Of a stretch of 64,000 bases of DNA, positions 7,718-35,705 are shown piece by piece. Below the pieces are notes generated by a model. The model saw nothing but the letters and a program-made list of their open reading frames with translations. It was not told the origin of the DNA and ran no database searches. Each line of letters starts with the position of its first letter. The stretch's first letter is position 1. Both the position numbers and the translations under genes were made by a program. The stretch comes from Streptomyces sp. NBC_01689 (lineage in GTDB: Bacteria > Actinomycetota > Actinomycetes > Streptomycetales > Streptomycetaceae), in the NCBI RefSeq assembly GCF_036250675.1, contig NZ_CP109592.1, forward strand, positions 62,001-126,000, in the 5' to 3' direction.

Positions 7718-8971
7718 TCAGCGGTCGGCGACCAGTTGTTCCAGTCGGCCGACCAGGGCGTGCGGGCTGGGGAGGGCCGCGGACTCGTCCCGCAGCCGTC
7801 CCGCGGCGGCCGCGAACGACGGCTCCTCCACGAGCATGCGGGTGTGCACGAGGACCTGGCCGGCGTCGACGTCGCTGTGGTGGACGAAGATCCCGGCGCC
7901 GGCCTTCTGCACCGCGCGTCCGCGCAGTTCCTGGTCGGCGACGTTCGTCGACAGGGCGAGCTGCGGGACGCCGTTGACGAGGGCGGTGGCGAAGGAGCCC
8001 CAGCCGCCGTGGTGGATGACGGCGGAGCAGGTGGGCAGCAGCGTGTTCAGGGCGATCCCGCTGACGGCGCGCACGTTGGGGGGCAGGTCGCCGAGCTGTT
8101 CGGCCTGCTCGGGCATGAGCGCGGCGACGACGTCGACGTCGAGTGCGCCCAGGGATCTGAGGATGTCGTAGAGGGGGACGTAGTCGCCGCCGTAGGCCTC
8201 GCTGTTGGTGCGGCCGAGGGTGACGCACACCCGGGGCGACTTGGGCCGCTCGCGCAGCCAGTCCCACTGCACGGCGGGGCCGTTGTAGGGGATGTAGCGC
8301 ATGGGCAGCTGGTGCAGTTCGCTCGGCGGCCGCAGGCTCGGGGGCAGGGTGTCGATCGTGAACTGGCCGTTGAGGAGTTCCTCGTCGCAGGACACGCCGT
8401 AGGCGCGGCCGCGTTCGTCGATCCACTCGGCGAGCGGGTCGGTGCGTTCGGCCTCGGGGACGTCGCGGGCGAGGTCGACGAAGGTGCGGCGGGCCTGCCC
8501 GTACACGTCGGCGCACCACAGCAGGCGGGCGTGGGCGGCGCCGCAGGCGCGTGCGGCGACCGCGCCCGCGTAGGCGATGGGGTCGCGGATGACGAGGTCG
8601 GGCCGCCAGTCGCGGGCGAGGGCCACCATGTCGTCCATGACGGGATCGTTGTAGCGGGCGAAGCCCCAGGGCACGCTGATCTCGTAGCGTTCGCGCAGGG
8701 TGGCCCAGTCGACCTGGCCGGGGCCGAGGTGGCTCCAGTTGGCGACGTCGGCGTCCTGGGACTCGCGGGCGAGGGCCATGTCCGCGTGCAGCAGGGTGTG
8801 GTCGTCGGTGCCCACGGGGGCGGCCACCAGGCCTACCCCGGTGATGGAGGGGGTCAGCGACGGCGAGTTGGCCATCAGCACGTCGTGGCCGGCCGTGACG
8901 AAGGCCCAGGCGAGCGGCACCATGGTGTTCAGGTGCGACTTCTCCGACAGGCCGGCGAACAGAACGCGCAT
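7718..8971 (-). CDS. Macrolide deoxysugar glycosyltransferase (GT1)
   Basis: 417 residues from ATG 8971 (MRVLFAGLSEKSHLNTMVPL), with GAGAGG 5-6 bases upstream. The N-terminal half binds the acceptor; the C-terminal half has the nucleotide-sugar motif IHHGGWGSFATAL and VADQELRGRAV. It resembles the EryCIII/DesVII/TylM2 class that attaches deoxysugars to macrolactones. Several of those need a P450-like activator lacking the heme Cys. Both P450s in this window keep their Cys, so no obvious activator is present. It follows the ferredoxin gene after 102 bases and probably shares its transcript. Confidence 0.88.
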   Translation of the reverse strand: MRVLFAGLSEKSHLNTMVPLAWAFVTAGHDVLMANSPSLTPSITGVGLVAAPVGTDDHTLLHADMALARESQDADVANWSHLGPGQVDWATLRERYEISVPWGFARYNDPVMDDMVALARDWRPDLVIRDPIAYAGAVAARACGAAHARLLWCADVYGQARRTFVDLARDVPEAERTDPLAEWIDERGRAYGVSCDEELLNGQFTIDTLPPSLRPPSELHQLPMRYIPYNGPAVQWDWLRERPKSPRVCVTLGRTNSEAYGGDYVPLYDILRSLGALDVDVVAALMPEQAEQLGDLPPNVRAVSGIALNTLLPTCSAVIHHGGWGSFATALVNGVPQLALSTNVADQELRGRAVQKAGAGIFVHHSDVDAGQVLVHTRMLVEEPSFAAAAGRLRDESAALPSPHALVGRLEQLVADR

Positions 8972-9074
8972 GGCATCCTCTCGTTCGTAGAAGGTCTGCG
9001 GCCGGGCCGCGGGACATCGGAGCGGGTCCGGCAGAAGGCGGGCCGGGCGCCGCCGTCCGGCCTGCCGGAGCCGC

Positions 9075-9272
9075 TCAGTCCCCGTCGAGGGTGATGGCAC
9101 CCAGCGGGCAGGATTCGTGCGCTTCGCGGATCGCCTCGTGGTGGTCGCTCCCCGGCCGTTCGATCAGGAGCAGGGCACGTCCGTCGGTCTCGTCCTGGTC
9201 GAAGACCTCGGGTGCGATCAGTACGCACTGACCCGCTCCCATGCACTTGTCGTGGTCGATCGCGATGTCCAT
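9075..9272 (-). CDS. Small [3Fe-4S]-type ferredoxin
   Basis: 65 residues, starting at ATG 9272 (MDIAIDHDKCMGAGQC) after GGAAGG. The cluster motif is CMGAGQC followed by SCPLGAI near the C terminus, the pattern of Streptomyces P450 ferredoxins. It is divergent from the P450 at 9592, sharing a 319-base promoter region, so it is the likely electron donor for that P450 or for its neighbour. It could also feed the iron-sulfur 3-dehydratase. Confidence 0.88.
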   Translation of the reverse strand: MDIAIDHDKCMGAGQCVLIAPEVFDQDETDGRALLLIERPGSDHHEAIREAHESCPLGAITLDGD

Positions 9273-9373
9273 GCCGGCCTTCCGCGTCGGGCGGTACGGG
9301 GTGGCGCCCCGCTGCCGGGGCGTGCCCATCTTGGGCCGCGGGCAGGCCCGTTGCCGCCGTGGGCGGGCACTGT

Positions 9374-9389
9374 CTGGGATTTCCTCCAG
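9374..9389 (-). promoter_or_regulatory. Candidate PAS-LuxR (PimM-like) operator
   Basis: CTGGGATTTCCTCCAG on the + strand; 12 of 16 against CTVGGGAWWTCCCBAG on either strand, with both outer CTGG/CCAG ends intact. It lies 102 bases upstream of the ferredoxin start. Confidence 0.4.
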
Positions 9390-9438
9390 AGATTGCGGCC
9401 GCCGCCCGGCCTCCCGGGCGAGGGCCCGGCGGGCGGTA

Positions 9439-9454
9439 CTCGGTGAATCCCTAG
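9439..9454 (+). promoter_or_regulatory. Candidate PAS-LuxR (PimM-like) operator
   Basis: CTCGGTGAATCCCTAG; 14 of 16 against the PimM consensus, with a perfect right half. It lies 137 bases upstream of the P450 start at 9592. Confidence 0.5.
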
Positions 9455-9591
9455 ACTGCGCGGCCGTTCCTGGCCCCGGTCCGGCGCCGCGTGCTGGAGT
9501 GACGCGAGAGCCGGGCCCGTCGGGCGCCGGCCGGACCGGGCACGTCGCGGGCCGCGATCGCGACCGGGCCGCACGAGAGGGGGAACCACTG

Positions 9592-10839
9592 GTGGCGGAG
9601 GAAGGCACCCCGGACGTCGGTGTGACGCGGGCAGGGGCGGATGCGGCGCCCGGCGCGGCGCCGGGGCCCGGCGTCGGCAGGGCTCCCTCGGTGGAGCCGG
9701 ACGGCGGGGCGACGCTGCTCGCCTGGCTCGCGCGGATGCGTGAACAGTGCCCCGTCTGGCGTGACGAGGCGGGCCAGGTGCATCTGTTCCGGTACGAGGA
9801 CGTGCAGCGGGTCCTCACCGACCCGGCGACCTTCTCGTCCGACACCGTGGGCCGCCTGTCGGGCGGTGAACGCCAGGCCCCGCGCGGCACCCTCCTGCTG
9901 CTGGACCCGCCGCTGCACGGCAAGATGCGGCGTCTGGTCAGCCGTGCCTTCACACCGGGGCTGATCTCCGGTCTCGAACCGTGGATCACCGATCTGACGG
10001 CCGAGTTGCTGGCCGCGGCCGGCTCCGACCGCTTCGACCTGGTGGACGTGCTCGCCAACCCGCTGCCGGTGACGGTGATCGCGCGGATGCTCGGCGTGCC
10101 GACGGCCGACCGGGACCTGTTCCAGGGGTGGGCGGACCAGCTGCTGTCGACGGACCCGGAGGATCCCGGGAGCGTGCAGCGGATGGAGGAGACCGGCGCC
10201 GTCATCTCGGCGTACCTGCAGGGCTTCATCGACGAGCGGCGCCGCGAGCGGCAGGACGACCTGCTGGGCACCCTGGTGCACGCGGAGCTCGACGGTGAGC
10301 GCCTCGACGACGAGGACATCGCGAGTTTCGCGACGCTGCTGCTGCTCGCGGGGCATGTCACCACCTCGGTGCTGCTGGGCAACACGCTGATGTGTCTGGA
10401 CGGGGAGCCGGAACTGTTCGAACGGGTCCGTGAGGACCGGTCGTTGGTGCCGGCCGTGATCGAGGAGACCCTGCGGCTGCGTCCGCCGTTCACGCGGATC
10501 GAGCGCGTCACCACGGTGGAGACCGAGTTCCACGGGACGAGCCTCGCCCCCGACACCCTGGTGCATCTGTGGCTGTTGTCGGCCAACCTGGACGAGGAGG
10601 TCTTCGAGGACGCGGCCGCCTTCCGTCCGGACCGCTCCAACTCCCGTCAGGCCGCCTTCGGTCACGGTATCCACTACTGCATCGGGGCGCCGCTGGCCCG
10701 GCTGGAGGGGCGGGTCGCGCTGAACGCGCTCCTCGACCGGTTCGCCCGGATCGAGGTCGACCCCGACGCACGGCTGACCTACCACGGCACCAACGTCTAT
10801 GGCGCCCGGCATCTGCCGCTGGCCGTCAAGCGTGCCTGA
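9592..10839 (+). CDS. Cytochrome P450 monooxygenase (first of pair)
   Basis: 415 residues from GTG 9592, which follows GAGAGGGGG by about 8 bases. The heme-binding loop is FGHGIHYCIGAPLARLE with Cys363, and the ExxR motif is EETLRLR. The I-helix reads LLLAGHVTTS: the acid that normally precedes the conserved Thr (AGHETT) is Val here, which may alter proton delivery. Its likely role is regio-specific oxidation of the polyketide or its sugar. It starts a three-gene operon with the next P450 and the acyltransferase, and is divergent from a ferredoxin gene. Confidence 0.9.
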   Translation: MAEEGTPDVGVTRAGADAAPGAAPGPGVGRAPSVEPDGGATLLAWLARMREQCPVWRDEAGQVHLFRYEDVQRVLTDPATFSSDTVGRLSGGERQAPRGTLLLLDPPLHGKMRRLVSRAFTPGLISGLEPWITDLTAELLAAAGSDRFDLVDVLANPLPVTVIARMLGVPTADRDLFQGWADQLLSTDPEDPGSVQRMEETGAVISAYLQGFIDERRRERQDDLLGTLVHAELDGERLDDEDIASFATLLLLAGHVTTSVLLGNTLMCLDGEPELFERVREDRSLVPAVIEETLRLRPPFTRIERVTTVETEFHGTSLAPDTLVHLWLLSANLDEEVFEDAAAFRPDRSNSRQAAFGHGIHYCIGAPLARLEGRVALNALLDRFARIEVDPDARLTYHGTNVYGARHLPLAVKRA

Positions 10840-10902
10840 CCCCTCCACCCGCTCCCGCCCCACGACACCCGACGGCGCAGCCGGCACACCAACGGAGTGA
10901 CC

Positions 10903-12123
10903 ATGAAGACACGGCCCGACGCACCCGTCATCCCGGCGGACCGGGGCACATGCCCGTTCGATCCGCCGGCGGCCTACGCCCGCCTGCGTGCGGAGAACCC
11001 GGTCAGCCCCATCACCTTCCAGGTGGCCCCGGCGGACACCTCGGGCTGGCTGGTCACCCGGCACGACCTGGTGCGGCAGATCCTGGCCGACAACCGCTTC
11101 AGCCACCGCAACGAACTGCTGGCCCATGTCGTCGCGCCGCCGTTCCCGATGGACGAGTACAAGCCCCAGCCCTCGCCGCCCGGTTCGTTCGCGAAGACGG
11201 ACGCGCCCGAGCACTCCAAGTACCGCCGGCTGCTGGCCGGGCACTTCACGGTCCGCCGGATCCAGCAGTTCGAGCCGGAGCTGACCCGCATCATCGGCGA
11301 GACCCTGGACGAGATGGCCGCGCAGGGCTCGCAGGCCGATCTGCTGACGTCGTTCGCCGAGGTGGTGAGCGTGCGCACGGTGCAGTCCCTGATGGGGGCC
11401 TCCGCCGAGCTGATGGCGGTCATCTCGAAGCACTTCTCGGCGATGATGACGCTGACGTACACGCTGGAGGAGTTCATCCACCACGTCGAGTCCATGGACG
11501 CGGCGCTGCGGCCCATGGTCCGCGAGCGGATGAAGGAACGGGGCGACGACTTCTTCGGGCAGCTGGCGTCCACCGGGGAGCTGACCGAGGAGGAGATGGT
11601 CAACCTCGCCGTCCTCACCCTGGGCGGCTCCCTCGACACGACGCCCAACATGCTGGCCCTGAGCACGTTCGCGCTGCTGGAGCAGCCGGAGCAGCTGGCC
11701 CTGCTGCGCAGCCGCCCGGAGCTGTACGAGGCGGGTGCCGTCGACGAGTTGATGCGCTATCTGACCATCTCACAGATGGGGTCGAGCCGTTGCGCGCTGG
11801 AGGACGTCGAGATCGAGGGCGTCACCATCAAGGCCGGGCAGACCGTCGTCCTGTCGCTGCCCGCCGCCAACCGTGATCCCTCGGTCTTCACCGACCCCGA
11901 CGCCCTCGACGTCACCCGTATCCCGCGCAAGCACCTGGCGCTCGGGTTCGGGGCGCATCAGTGCCTGGGCCAGCACCTGGCCCGCGCCACCCTCAGGATC
12001 GGTCTGCGCACCCTGTTCGAGCGTTTCCCGAAGCTGCGGCTGGCGACGCCCGCGGACGAGGTGCCGCTGCGCGACCGCGCCGTGCACTACGGGGTCGACA
12101 GCCTGCTCGTCGCCTGGGACTGA
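10903..12123 (+). CDS. Cytochrome P450 monooxygenase (second of pair)
   Basis: 406 residues. ATG 10903 is preferred to the GTG at 10897, because that GTG overlaps the GGAG ribosome site. The heme loop is LGFGAHQCLGQHLAR with Cys354, the I-helix is LGGSLDTTP with the acid/alcohol pair intact (Asp-Thr-Thr), and ExxR is ELMR. Motifs place it in the same broad bacterial CYP class as macrolide hydroxylases (CYP105/107-like; subfamily not assigned). It lies 63 bases after the first P450 and 21 bases before the acyltransferase start, so the three are co-transcribed. Confidence 0.9.
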   Translation: MKTRPDAPVIPADRGTCPFDPPAAYARLRAENPVSPITFQVAPADTSGWLVTRHDLVRQILADNRFSHRNELLAHVVAPPFPMDEYKPQPSPPGSFAKTDAPEHSKYRRLLAGHFTVRRIQQFEPELTRIIGETLDEMAAQGSQADLLTSFAEVVSVRTVQSLMGASAELMAVISKHFSAMMTLTYTLEEFIHHVESMDAALRPMVRERMKERGDDFFGQLASTGELTEEEMVNLAVLTLGGSLDTTPNMLALSTFALLEQPEQLALLRSRPELYEAGAVDELMRYLTISQMGSSRCALEDVEIEGVTIKAGQTVVLSLPAANRDPSVFTDPDALDVTRIPRKHLALGFGAHQCLGQHLARATLRIGLRTLFERFPKLRLATPADEVPLRDRAVHYGVDSLLVAWD

Positions 12124-12144
12124 TCGGCCGCGAGGAGGACATCC

Positions 12145-13704
12145 GTGACAGCGAACACGACCAACCCGAAGGACACGCCCGACCCGGGCACGACGAGTAC
12201 GGCGAGCACGACGGACGGGACGCCTGCGACCGGCGGCGCGGGCTGGACCCGCAGGACGGGCCGCGCGGGCCGCACGGGCGGCCCGAGGGGCGGGAAGGGC
12301 CGGAAGGGCAAGGCGCCCGTGCCGGCGTTCCGCCACGCCGTGGAGAGCCGGGAGGAGCGGTCCTTCCTGGTCCGCGCCGGCACGGCCGGCACCACCCGGG
12401 TCCGGCTCAGCGGTTACGACCTGCTGACCGGTCCCTGGTACACACCGCTGACGTTCTTCTACCGCGAGACGCTGGACGGCGCGGAGCTGCGCGCGTCCCT
12501 GGCGCGCACGCTGCGCCACTTCCCGCTGCTGGCGGGCCGTCTCACCCGGGACGGGGACGGCGGGCTGAGTGTGCTCTGCAACGACGCCGGGGTCCGCTTC
12601 ACCGAGGCGGTGTCGCCGGAGCCGCTGCGGGAGTACGGGCCCTCGCTGCGTACCGAGCCGGTGATCGGCAACCTGCTGCGCGAGGTCAGCGCGTTCCGTG
12701 TCGTCGACCGGGACACCCCGCTGCTGAAGATCCGGCTGACCCGGATGCGCGGCGGCGGTTCGGTCCTCGGCGTGATGATCAACCACAGTCTCGCGGACGG
12801 CGGGAACACCGTCGCGTTCCTGGAGAGCTGGTCGCGCGAGCACCACGGGCTGGACTCTCCCGGGGAGCCGTTCCACGACCGGACCGTCCTCGACGCGCTG
12901 GGCCGGACGTCCACGGACCCCGCGACGGTGGCCTCGCGCGCGTTCACCGGTGTCTCACGCGCACGGCTGCTGGCGACGAACATCAAGGTCGGCCTGCACA
13001 AGCTCGCGACCGTCGCCACCCGCTTCGAAGCCGCCGAACTCGCCGCGATGAAGCGGTCCGCGCAGCGGCAGCTGACCGGCGAGGGCTCCTGGGTCTCCAC
13101 CAACGACGTCCTGACCGCGCACATCTGGCAGGTGCTCGGCGCCCTGCGCGGCCGGCCCGACGACGCGGCCGAATGGCTCGGCATGATCGTCAGCGCGCAG
13201 TCCCGGCTCGGTGAGGCGCTGCCCGCCGGGTACTGGGGCAACTGTGTCAGCAACAGCTGGACCGGTACCTCGGCGGCGGCGCTGCGCGAGAGCCCGCTGG
13301 GCCAGGTCGCCCAGGACGTCCGGGCCTGTCTGGACTCCAACACCGCCGACAAGATCCGCGACGAGATCGCCTTCCTCAACTCCTATCGCGGGGCGGGTGT
13401 GTCACGGCACGTCATGTCGGTGCGGGCGCCGGACGTCTTCGACACGGCGCTGACCGTCAACAACTGGTCGCAGTTCCCGCTGTACCGCATCGACCTGGGT
13501 GCGGGGCGGCCGTTCTGGTACGAGTTCCCGGACCTTCCGGTGCCGACGGTGCACATCGCGCCGACGCCCGCCGAGGACGGGGGCCGGGACGTGTACCTGT
13601 GTCTGGCCCAGGAGCACGCGGCCGAGGTACGGGAGCCGGCCTGGCTGGAGCGTCTGCACGCGCACGCGCGGACCGGCGGGGGTGGCGTACCCGAGGAGAA
13701 GTGA
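12145..13704 (+). CDS. BAHD-like acyltransferase (complete paralogue)
   Basis: 519 residues from GTG 12145, with AGGAGG 7 bases upstream. Residues 1-60 are a Thr/Gly/Arg/Lys-rich, probably disordered leader. The core is a two-lobed transferase: HxxxD at residues 214-218 (NHSLADGG) and, late in the protein, IDLGAGRPFWYEFPD at the place of the DFGWG structural motif. Such enzymes acylate hydroxyls from acyl-CoA. The candidate target is a deoxysugar or macrolactone hydroxyl (inference). It is the last gene of the P450 operon, followed immediately by a strong hairpin. A paralogue lies at 1-492. Confidence 0.82.
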   Translation: MTANTTNPKDTPDPGTTSTASTTDGTPATGGAGWTRRTGRAGRTGGPRGGKGRKGKAPVPAFRHAVESREERSFLVRAGTAGTTRVRLSGYDLLTGPWYTPLTFFYRETLDGAELRASLARTLRHFPLLAGRLTRDGDGGLSVLCNDAGVRFTEAVSPEPLREYGPSLRTEPVIGNLLREVSAFRVVDRDTPLLKIRLTRMRGGGSVLGVMINHSLADGGNTVAFLESWSREHHGLDSPGEPFHDRTVLDALGRTSTDPATVASRAFTGVSRARLLATNIKVGLHKLATVATRFEAAELAAMKRSAQRQLTGEGSWVSTNDVLTAHIWQVLGALRGRPDDAAEWLGMIVSAQSRLGEALPAGYWGNCVSNSWTGTSAAALRESPLGQVAQDVRACLDSNTADKIRDEIAFLNSYRGAGVSRHVMSVRAPDVFDTALTVNNWSQFPLYRIDLGAGRPFWYEFPDLPVPTVHIAPTPAEDGGRDVYLCLAQEHAAEVREPAWLERLHAHARTGGGGVPEEK

Positions 13705-13711
13705 CGCGGGT

Positions 13712-13750
13712 GGGCCGGTGGCCCCGGTTCTCACCGGGGGCCACCGGCCC
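13712..13750 (+). terminator. Strong terminator hairpin
   Basis: A 5' arm at 13712-13727 pairs with 13734-13750 across a 6-base loop (ttctca): about 16 bp, GC-rich, one bulged C. It starts 8 bases after the acyltransferase stop. Confidence 0.75.
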
Positions 13751-14032
13751 GCCCGTGTCCGTTCCTCCGCGGTCCGCCGACACGGATCGTGGAAGGACTC
13801 CCGGCCGGCAGCCGCCGGCTGGGGACGGGTGGACGCGGGCCGCCGGTCACCGGTTCCGCACCGCCCAAGGGCACACTGCCCAAGGCGCACCGGCCGGGGC
13901 CGCTCCGCGGGCCCGGAGCGAGAGTGTAGAAGTTCGCCTAGCCGGGGCGGCTCCGGGAAATCCCGTCCGCCGTCGTGCCCCATGCTCGTCGTGATTGTGT
14001 CGGCCACGACGAGGCGAGGTGGCGTGAGGTCG
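13751..14032. other. Intergenic stretch upstream of KAS III gene
   Basis: No gene seen in these 282 bases. It must hold the promoter for the KAS III gene. A weak TTCGCCTAG half-site near 13935-13942 is the only operator-like element, and I do not rely on it. Confidence 0.4.
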
Positions 14033-15193
14033 ATGAAGAGTGGGTCGAACGGCACGTACGAGCAGGGGACTTCGCGGCCGGAGCCGCGGCCCGGGCCGCT
14101 CGTCCCCCCGGTGCCGGGTCTCGCCGGGCCGCGGTCGGCGGTCGTGGCCGGGCTGGGCGGTTCGGTGCCCGCCACGGTGGTCTCCAACGACGATCTGGCC
14201 GCGGTCCTCGACACCGACGACGAGTGGATCCGCCGCCGTACCGGTATCGGGCACCGGCGGGTGATCGCGCCCGGCCAGTCCACGGGTGACCTCGCCGTCG
14301 AGGCGGCACGCAACGCGCTGGCGTCGGCGGGCCTGGAGCGAGCGGGGGCCGTCGTCCTGGCGACGAGCACCCCGGACCGGCTCTGTCCGGCGACCGCGCC
14401 GCACGTGGCGAGCCGTCTCGGGCTGGGCCCGGTGCCCGCGTTCGACGTGCAGGCCGTGTGCACCGGATTCGTGTACGCGCTGGCCGCCGGCGCCGGGCTG
14501 GTGTCGCTGGGGGTCGCCGACAGTGTGCTGGTGATCGGCGCCGACACGTTCTCGACGATCCTCGATCCCGCGGACCGGGCGACCCGGGTGGTGTTCGGCG
14601 ACGGGGCGGGCGCGGTCGTGCTGCGCGCGGGCGACGCCGCGGAGCCGGGCGCGCTGCTGGGGTTCAGCCTGGGCAGCGACGGCGGCGAGGCCGATCTCAT
14701 CGAGATCCCCGCGGGCGGATCCAGGCAGCGTTCCACCGGTCTGCCGACGAAGACCGAGGACACCTTCTTCACGATGCGGGGCCAGGCGGTCTTCGCTCAG
14801 GCGGTACGCCGGATGGCCCAGTCGGTGGAGGAGATCGCCGCGCTCGCGGGATGGCCGCCGGGGGAGATCGACTCCTTCGTGCTCCATCAGGCCAACGCCC
14901 GCATCCTGACGTCCGTCGCCAGGCGTCTGGGCCTGCCCGCCGGTCGGTTCGCGTCCAACATCGCCGCGCTGGGCAACACGGTCGCCGCGTCGATCCCCCT
15001 CGCGCTCACCGACTGCGCCGCCTCCGGTGCGCTGCGGCCCGGTCAGAGGGTGGTGCTGACCGGGTTCGGCGGTGGCCTCACCTGGGGTTCCACGGCCCTG
15101 GTCTGGCCCGGACTGCGTCCGCTGCGTACAGAACTGCCGGGGTCAAGCGCTGAACCGCCCCTGACGTCAGGTGCCGGAGCCGTTCCCCGCTGA
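14033..15193 (+). CDS. 3-oxoacyl-ACP synthase III (FabH-like), catalytically complete
   Basis: 386 residues from ATG 14033; the start is uncertain because GAGG lies only 3-4 bases upstream, and GTG 13991 is also in frame. Residues about 1-38 precede the KAS III fold (RSAVVAGLGGSVP). The triad is intact: Cys143 (VCTGF), His285 (LHQANARI) and Asn315 (LGNTVAASIP), plus GDGAGAVVL. It should condense an acyl-CoA with malonyl-ACP, or act as an acyltransferase, to make a starter or side-chain acyl group, possibly the donor for the BAHD enzymes (inference). It stands alone between a terminator and the convergent PKS. Confidence 0.85.
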   Translation: MKSGSNGTYEQGTSRPEPRPGPLVPPVPGLAGPRSAVVAGLGGSVPATVVSNDDLAAVLDTDDEWIRRRTGIGHRRVIAPGQSTGDLAVEAARNALASAGLERAGAVVLATSTPDRLCPATAPHVASRLGLGPVPAFDVQAVCTGFVYALAAGAGLVSLGVADSVLVIGADTFSTILDPADRATRVVFGDGAGAVVLRAGDAAEPGALLGFSLGSDGGEADLIEIPAGGSRQRSTGLPTKTEDTFFTMRGQAVFAQAVRRMAQSVEEIAALAGWPPGEIDSFVLHQANARILTSVARRLGLPAGRFASNIAALGNTVAASIPLALTDCAASGALRPGQRVVLTGFGGGLTWGSTALVWPGLRPLRTELPGSSAEPPLTSGAGAVPR

Positions 15194-15270
15194 CGCGGTC
15201 GTCACCGTCCTGGCCGGGCCGCGGGCGCGGACCGGCCGGGGGTGAGGGGCCGCGCGGCCGCGTCCCACCG

Positions 15271-15297
15271 CCCGGGGAACCGTGTTCGTCCCCCGGG
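15271..15297. terminator. Hairpin between convergent KAS III and PKS genes
   Basis: CCCGGGG (15271-15277) pairs with CCCCGGG (15291-15297) over a 13-base loop. A 12-base perfect palindrome GGCCGCGCGGCC sits at 15247-15258. Both lie in the 118-base gap between converging genes. Confidence 0.45.
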
Positions 15298-15311
15298 GCC
15301 CGGCCGTGGTC

Positions 15312-24641
<9,330 letters not shown>

Positions 24642-24702
24642 ACTCAGCTCCACTGTTCTTGCATCGGGCTTCGGCGGGCGGGGTGGGCGGCGGGCTGCAC
24701 GG

Positions 24703-34662
<9,960 letters not shown>

Positions 34663-34810
34663 GGATCGGTTCCCTTCGGCAGCGGGGCCCGGTGGTGTCG
34701 CCGGTGGTGGGTCGGTGGCGCGGGCGGTGGCGGTCCCGGACGGGTGGGGGCGGCCTGGGGCCGATTATGCGGAGGGCCGGGGGTGGCTTCCGGACCTGCG
34801 GTGACCGGCT

Positions 34811-34826
34811 CTAAGAGATCCCCTAG
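34811..34826 (-). promoter_or_regulatory. Candidate PAS-LuxR (PimM-like) operator upstream of PKS
   Basis: CTAAGAGATCCCCTAG on the + strand (reverse CTAGGGGATCTCTTAG), 12 of 16 to the PimM consensus. It lies 149 bases upstream of the PKS start at 34662, in the 191-base gap after mqnD. It suggests that the PKS pair has its own promoter. Confidence 0.4.
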
Positions 34827-34853
34827 CGTTGGCCGGGCCGGGCACCGGGGGGC

Positions 34854-35705
34854 CTAGGGGAAGTCGAGGGCGCCGTCGGGTACGGCGGGCAGCAGGCCGA
34901 GGTCGGCGCTGCGGCCGAGGAGTTCGCGTACGGCGGCGTGGCCTTCGTCGCCGAGTTCCGCGGTGAAGGAGTTGACGTAGAGCTCGATGTGCTGGTCGAC
35001 GACGTCCGTGGCCAGTTCCTGGGCGTGCTCCAGGACGTAGGGGCGGGAGGCGGCGGGGGTGTCCCAGGCGGCGCGGACGGAGGCGCGGACGGCGTCGGCG
35101 AGGGCGGTGAGGCGGGTGGCGCCGAGGGTGCGGCGGGCGATGATGGCGCCGAGCGGGACGGGCAGGGTCGTCTCCTTCTCCCACTCCTCGCCCAGGTCGG
35201 CGACGCTGTGCAGGCCGTAGTGGCGGTAGGTGAAGCGGGCCTCGTGGATGACGAGGCCGGCGTCGACGAGGCCGTCGCGGACGGCGGGCATGATCTCGTG
35301 GAAGGGCAGGACGACGATCTCGCCGACGCCGCCGGGGACGGCGCGGGCCGCCCAGAGGCGGAAGAGGAGGTAGGCCGTGGAACTGGTGCTGGGTACGGCG
35401 ACGCGGGCGCCGCTGAGACCGGCGGCCGGGCCGGCCTGCCGGCGCAGGACGAGGGGTCCGCAGCCGCGGCCGACGGCGCCGCCGCACGGCAGCAGGGCGT
35501 AGGTGTCGAGTACGTGCGGCAGGACGCCGTAGGACACCTTGAGGACGTCCAGTTCGCCGCGTTCGGCGAGCCCGTTGGTGACGTCGATGTCGGCCAGGCG
35601 CACGTCGGTCTCGGGGGCGCCGGGGAGCAGGCCGTGGGTCAGCGCGTGGAAGACGAACGTGTCGTTGGGGCACGGGGAGTGCGCCAGGGTCAGTCGTGAC
35701 GTCAT
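34854..35705 (-). CDS. mqnD: 1,4-dihydroxy-6-naphthoate synthase (MqnD)
   Basis: 283 residues, the usual MqnD length. It starts MTSRLTLAHSPCPNDTFVFHALTHG, the diagnostic MqnD N terminus, and the conserved catalytic His is His154 (LVIHEARFTY). It has a periplasmic-binding-protein-like fold but is cytosolic, with no signal peptide. In the futalosine pathway MqnD cleaves cyclic dehypoxanthinyl futalosine to 1,4-dihydroxy-6-naphthoate. ATG 35705 follows a GAGG. It lies between the PKS operon (same strand) and divergent mqnE, inside a polyketide cluster, which is not where the housekeeping Streptomyces copy normally sits. It may therefore be a dedicated paralogue supplying a starter acid (inference). 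Confidence 0.92.
   Translation of the reverse strand: MTSRLTLAHSPCPNDTFVFHALTHGLLPGAPETDVRLADIDVTNGLAERGELDVLKVSYGVLPHVLDTYALLPCGGAVGRGCGPLVLRRQAGPAAGLSGARVAVPSTSSTAYLLFRLWAARAVPGGVGEIVVLPFHEIMPAVRDGLVDAGLVIHEARFTYRHYGLHSVADLGEEWEKETTLPVPLGAIIARRTLGATRLTALADAVRASVRAAWDTPAASRPYVLEHAQELATDVVDQHIELYVNSFTAELGDEGHAAVRELLGRSADLGLLPAVPDGALDFP

Larger units (their letters stand above)
9273..9591. promoter_or_regulatory. Divergent promoter region, ferredoxin / P450
   Basis: 319 bases without a gene between divergent starts. It holds two PimM-like palindromes, at 9374-9389 (nearer the ferredoxin) and 9439-9454 (nearer the P450), so each arm has its own element. Confidence 0.55.

Noticed and set aside
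9592..12123. One of the P450s as a catalytically dead activator of the EryCIII-like glycosyltransferase
   Set aside because: Both keep the heme Cys in a good heme loop, unlike DesVIII/EryCII-type activators.
13927..13942. Further PimM-like site upstream of the KAS III gene
   Set aside because: Only about 10 of 16 positions match, and the right half is broken.
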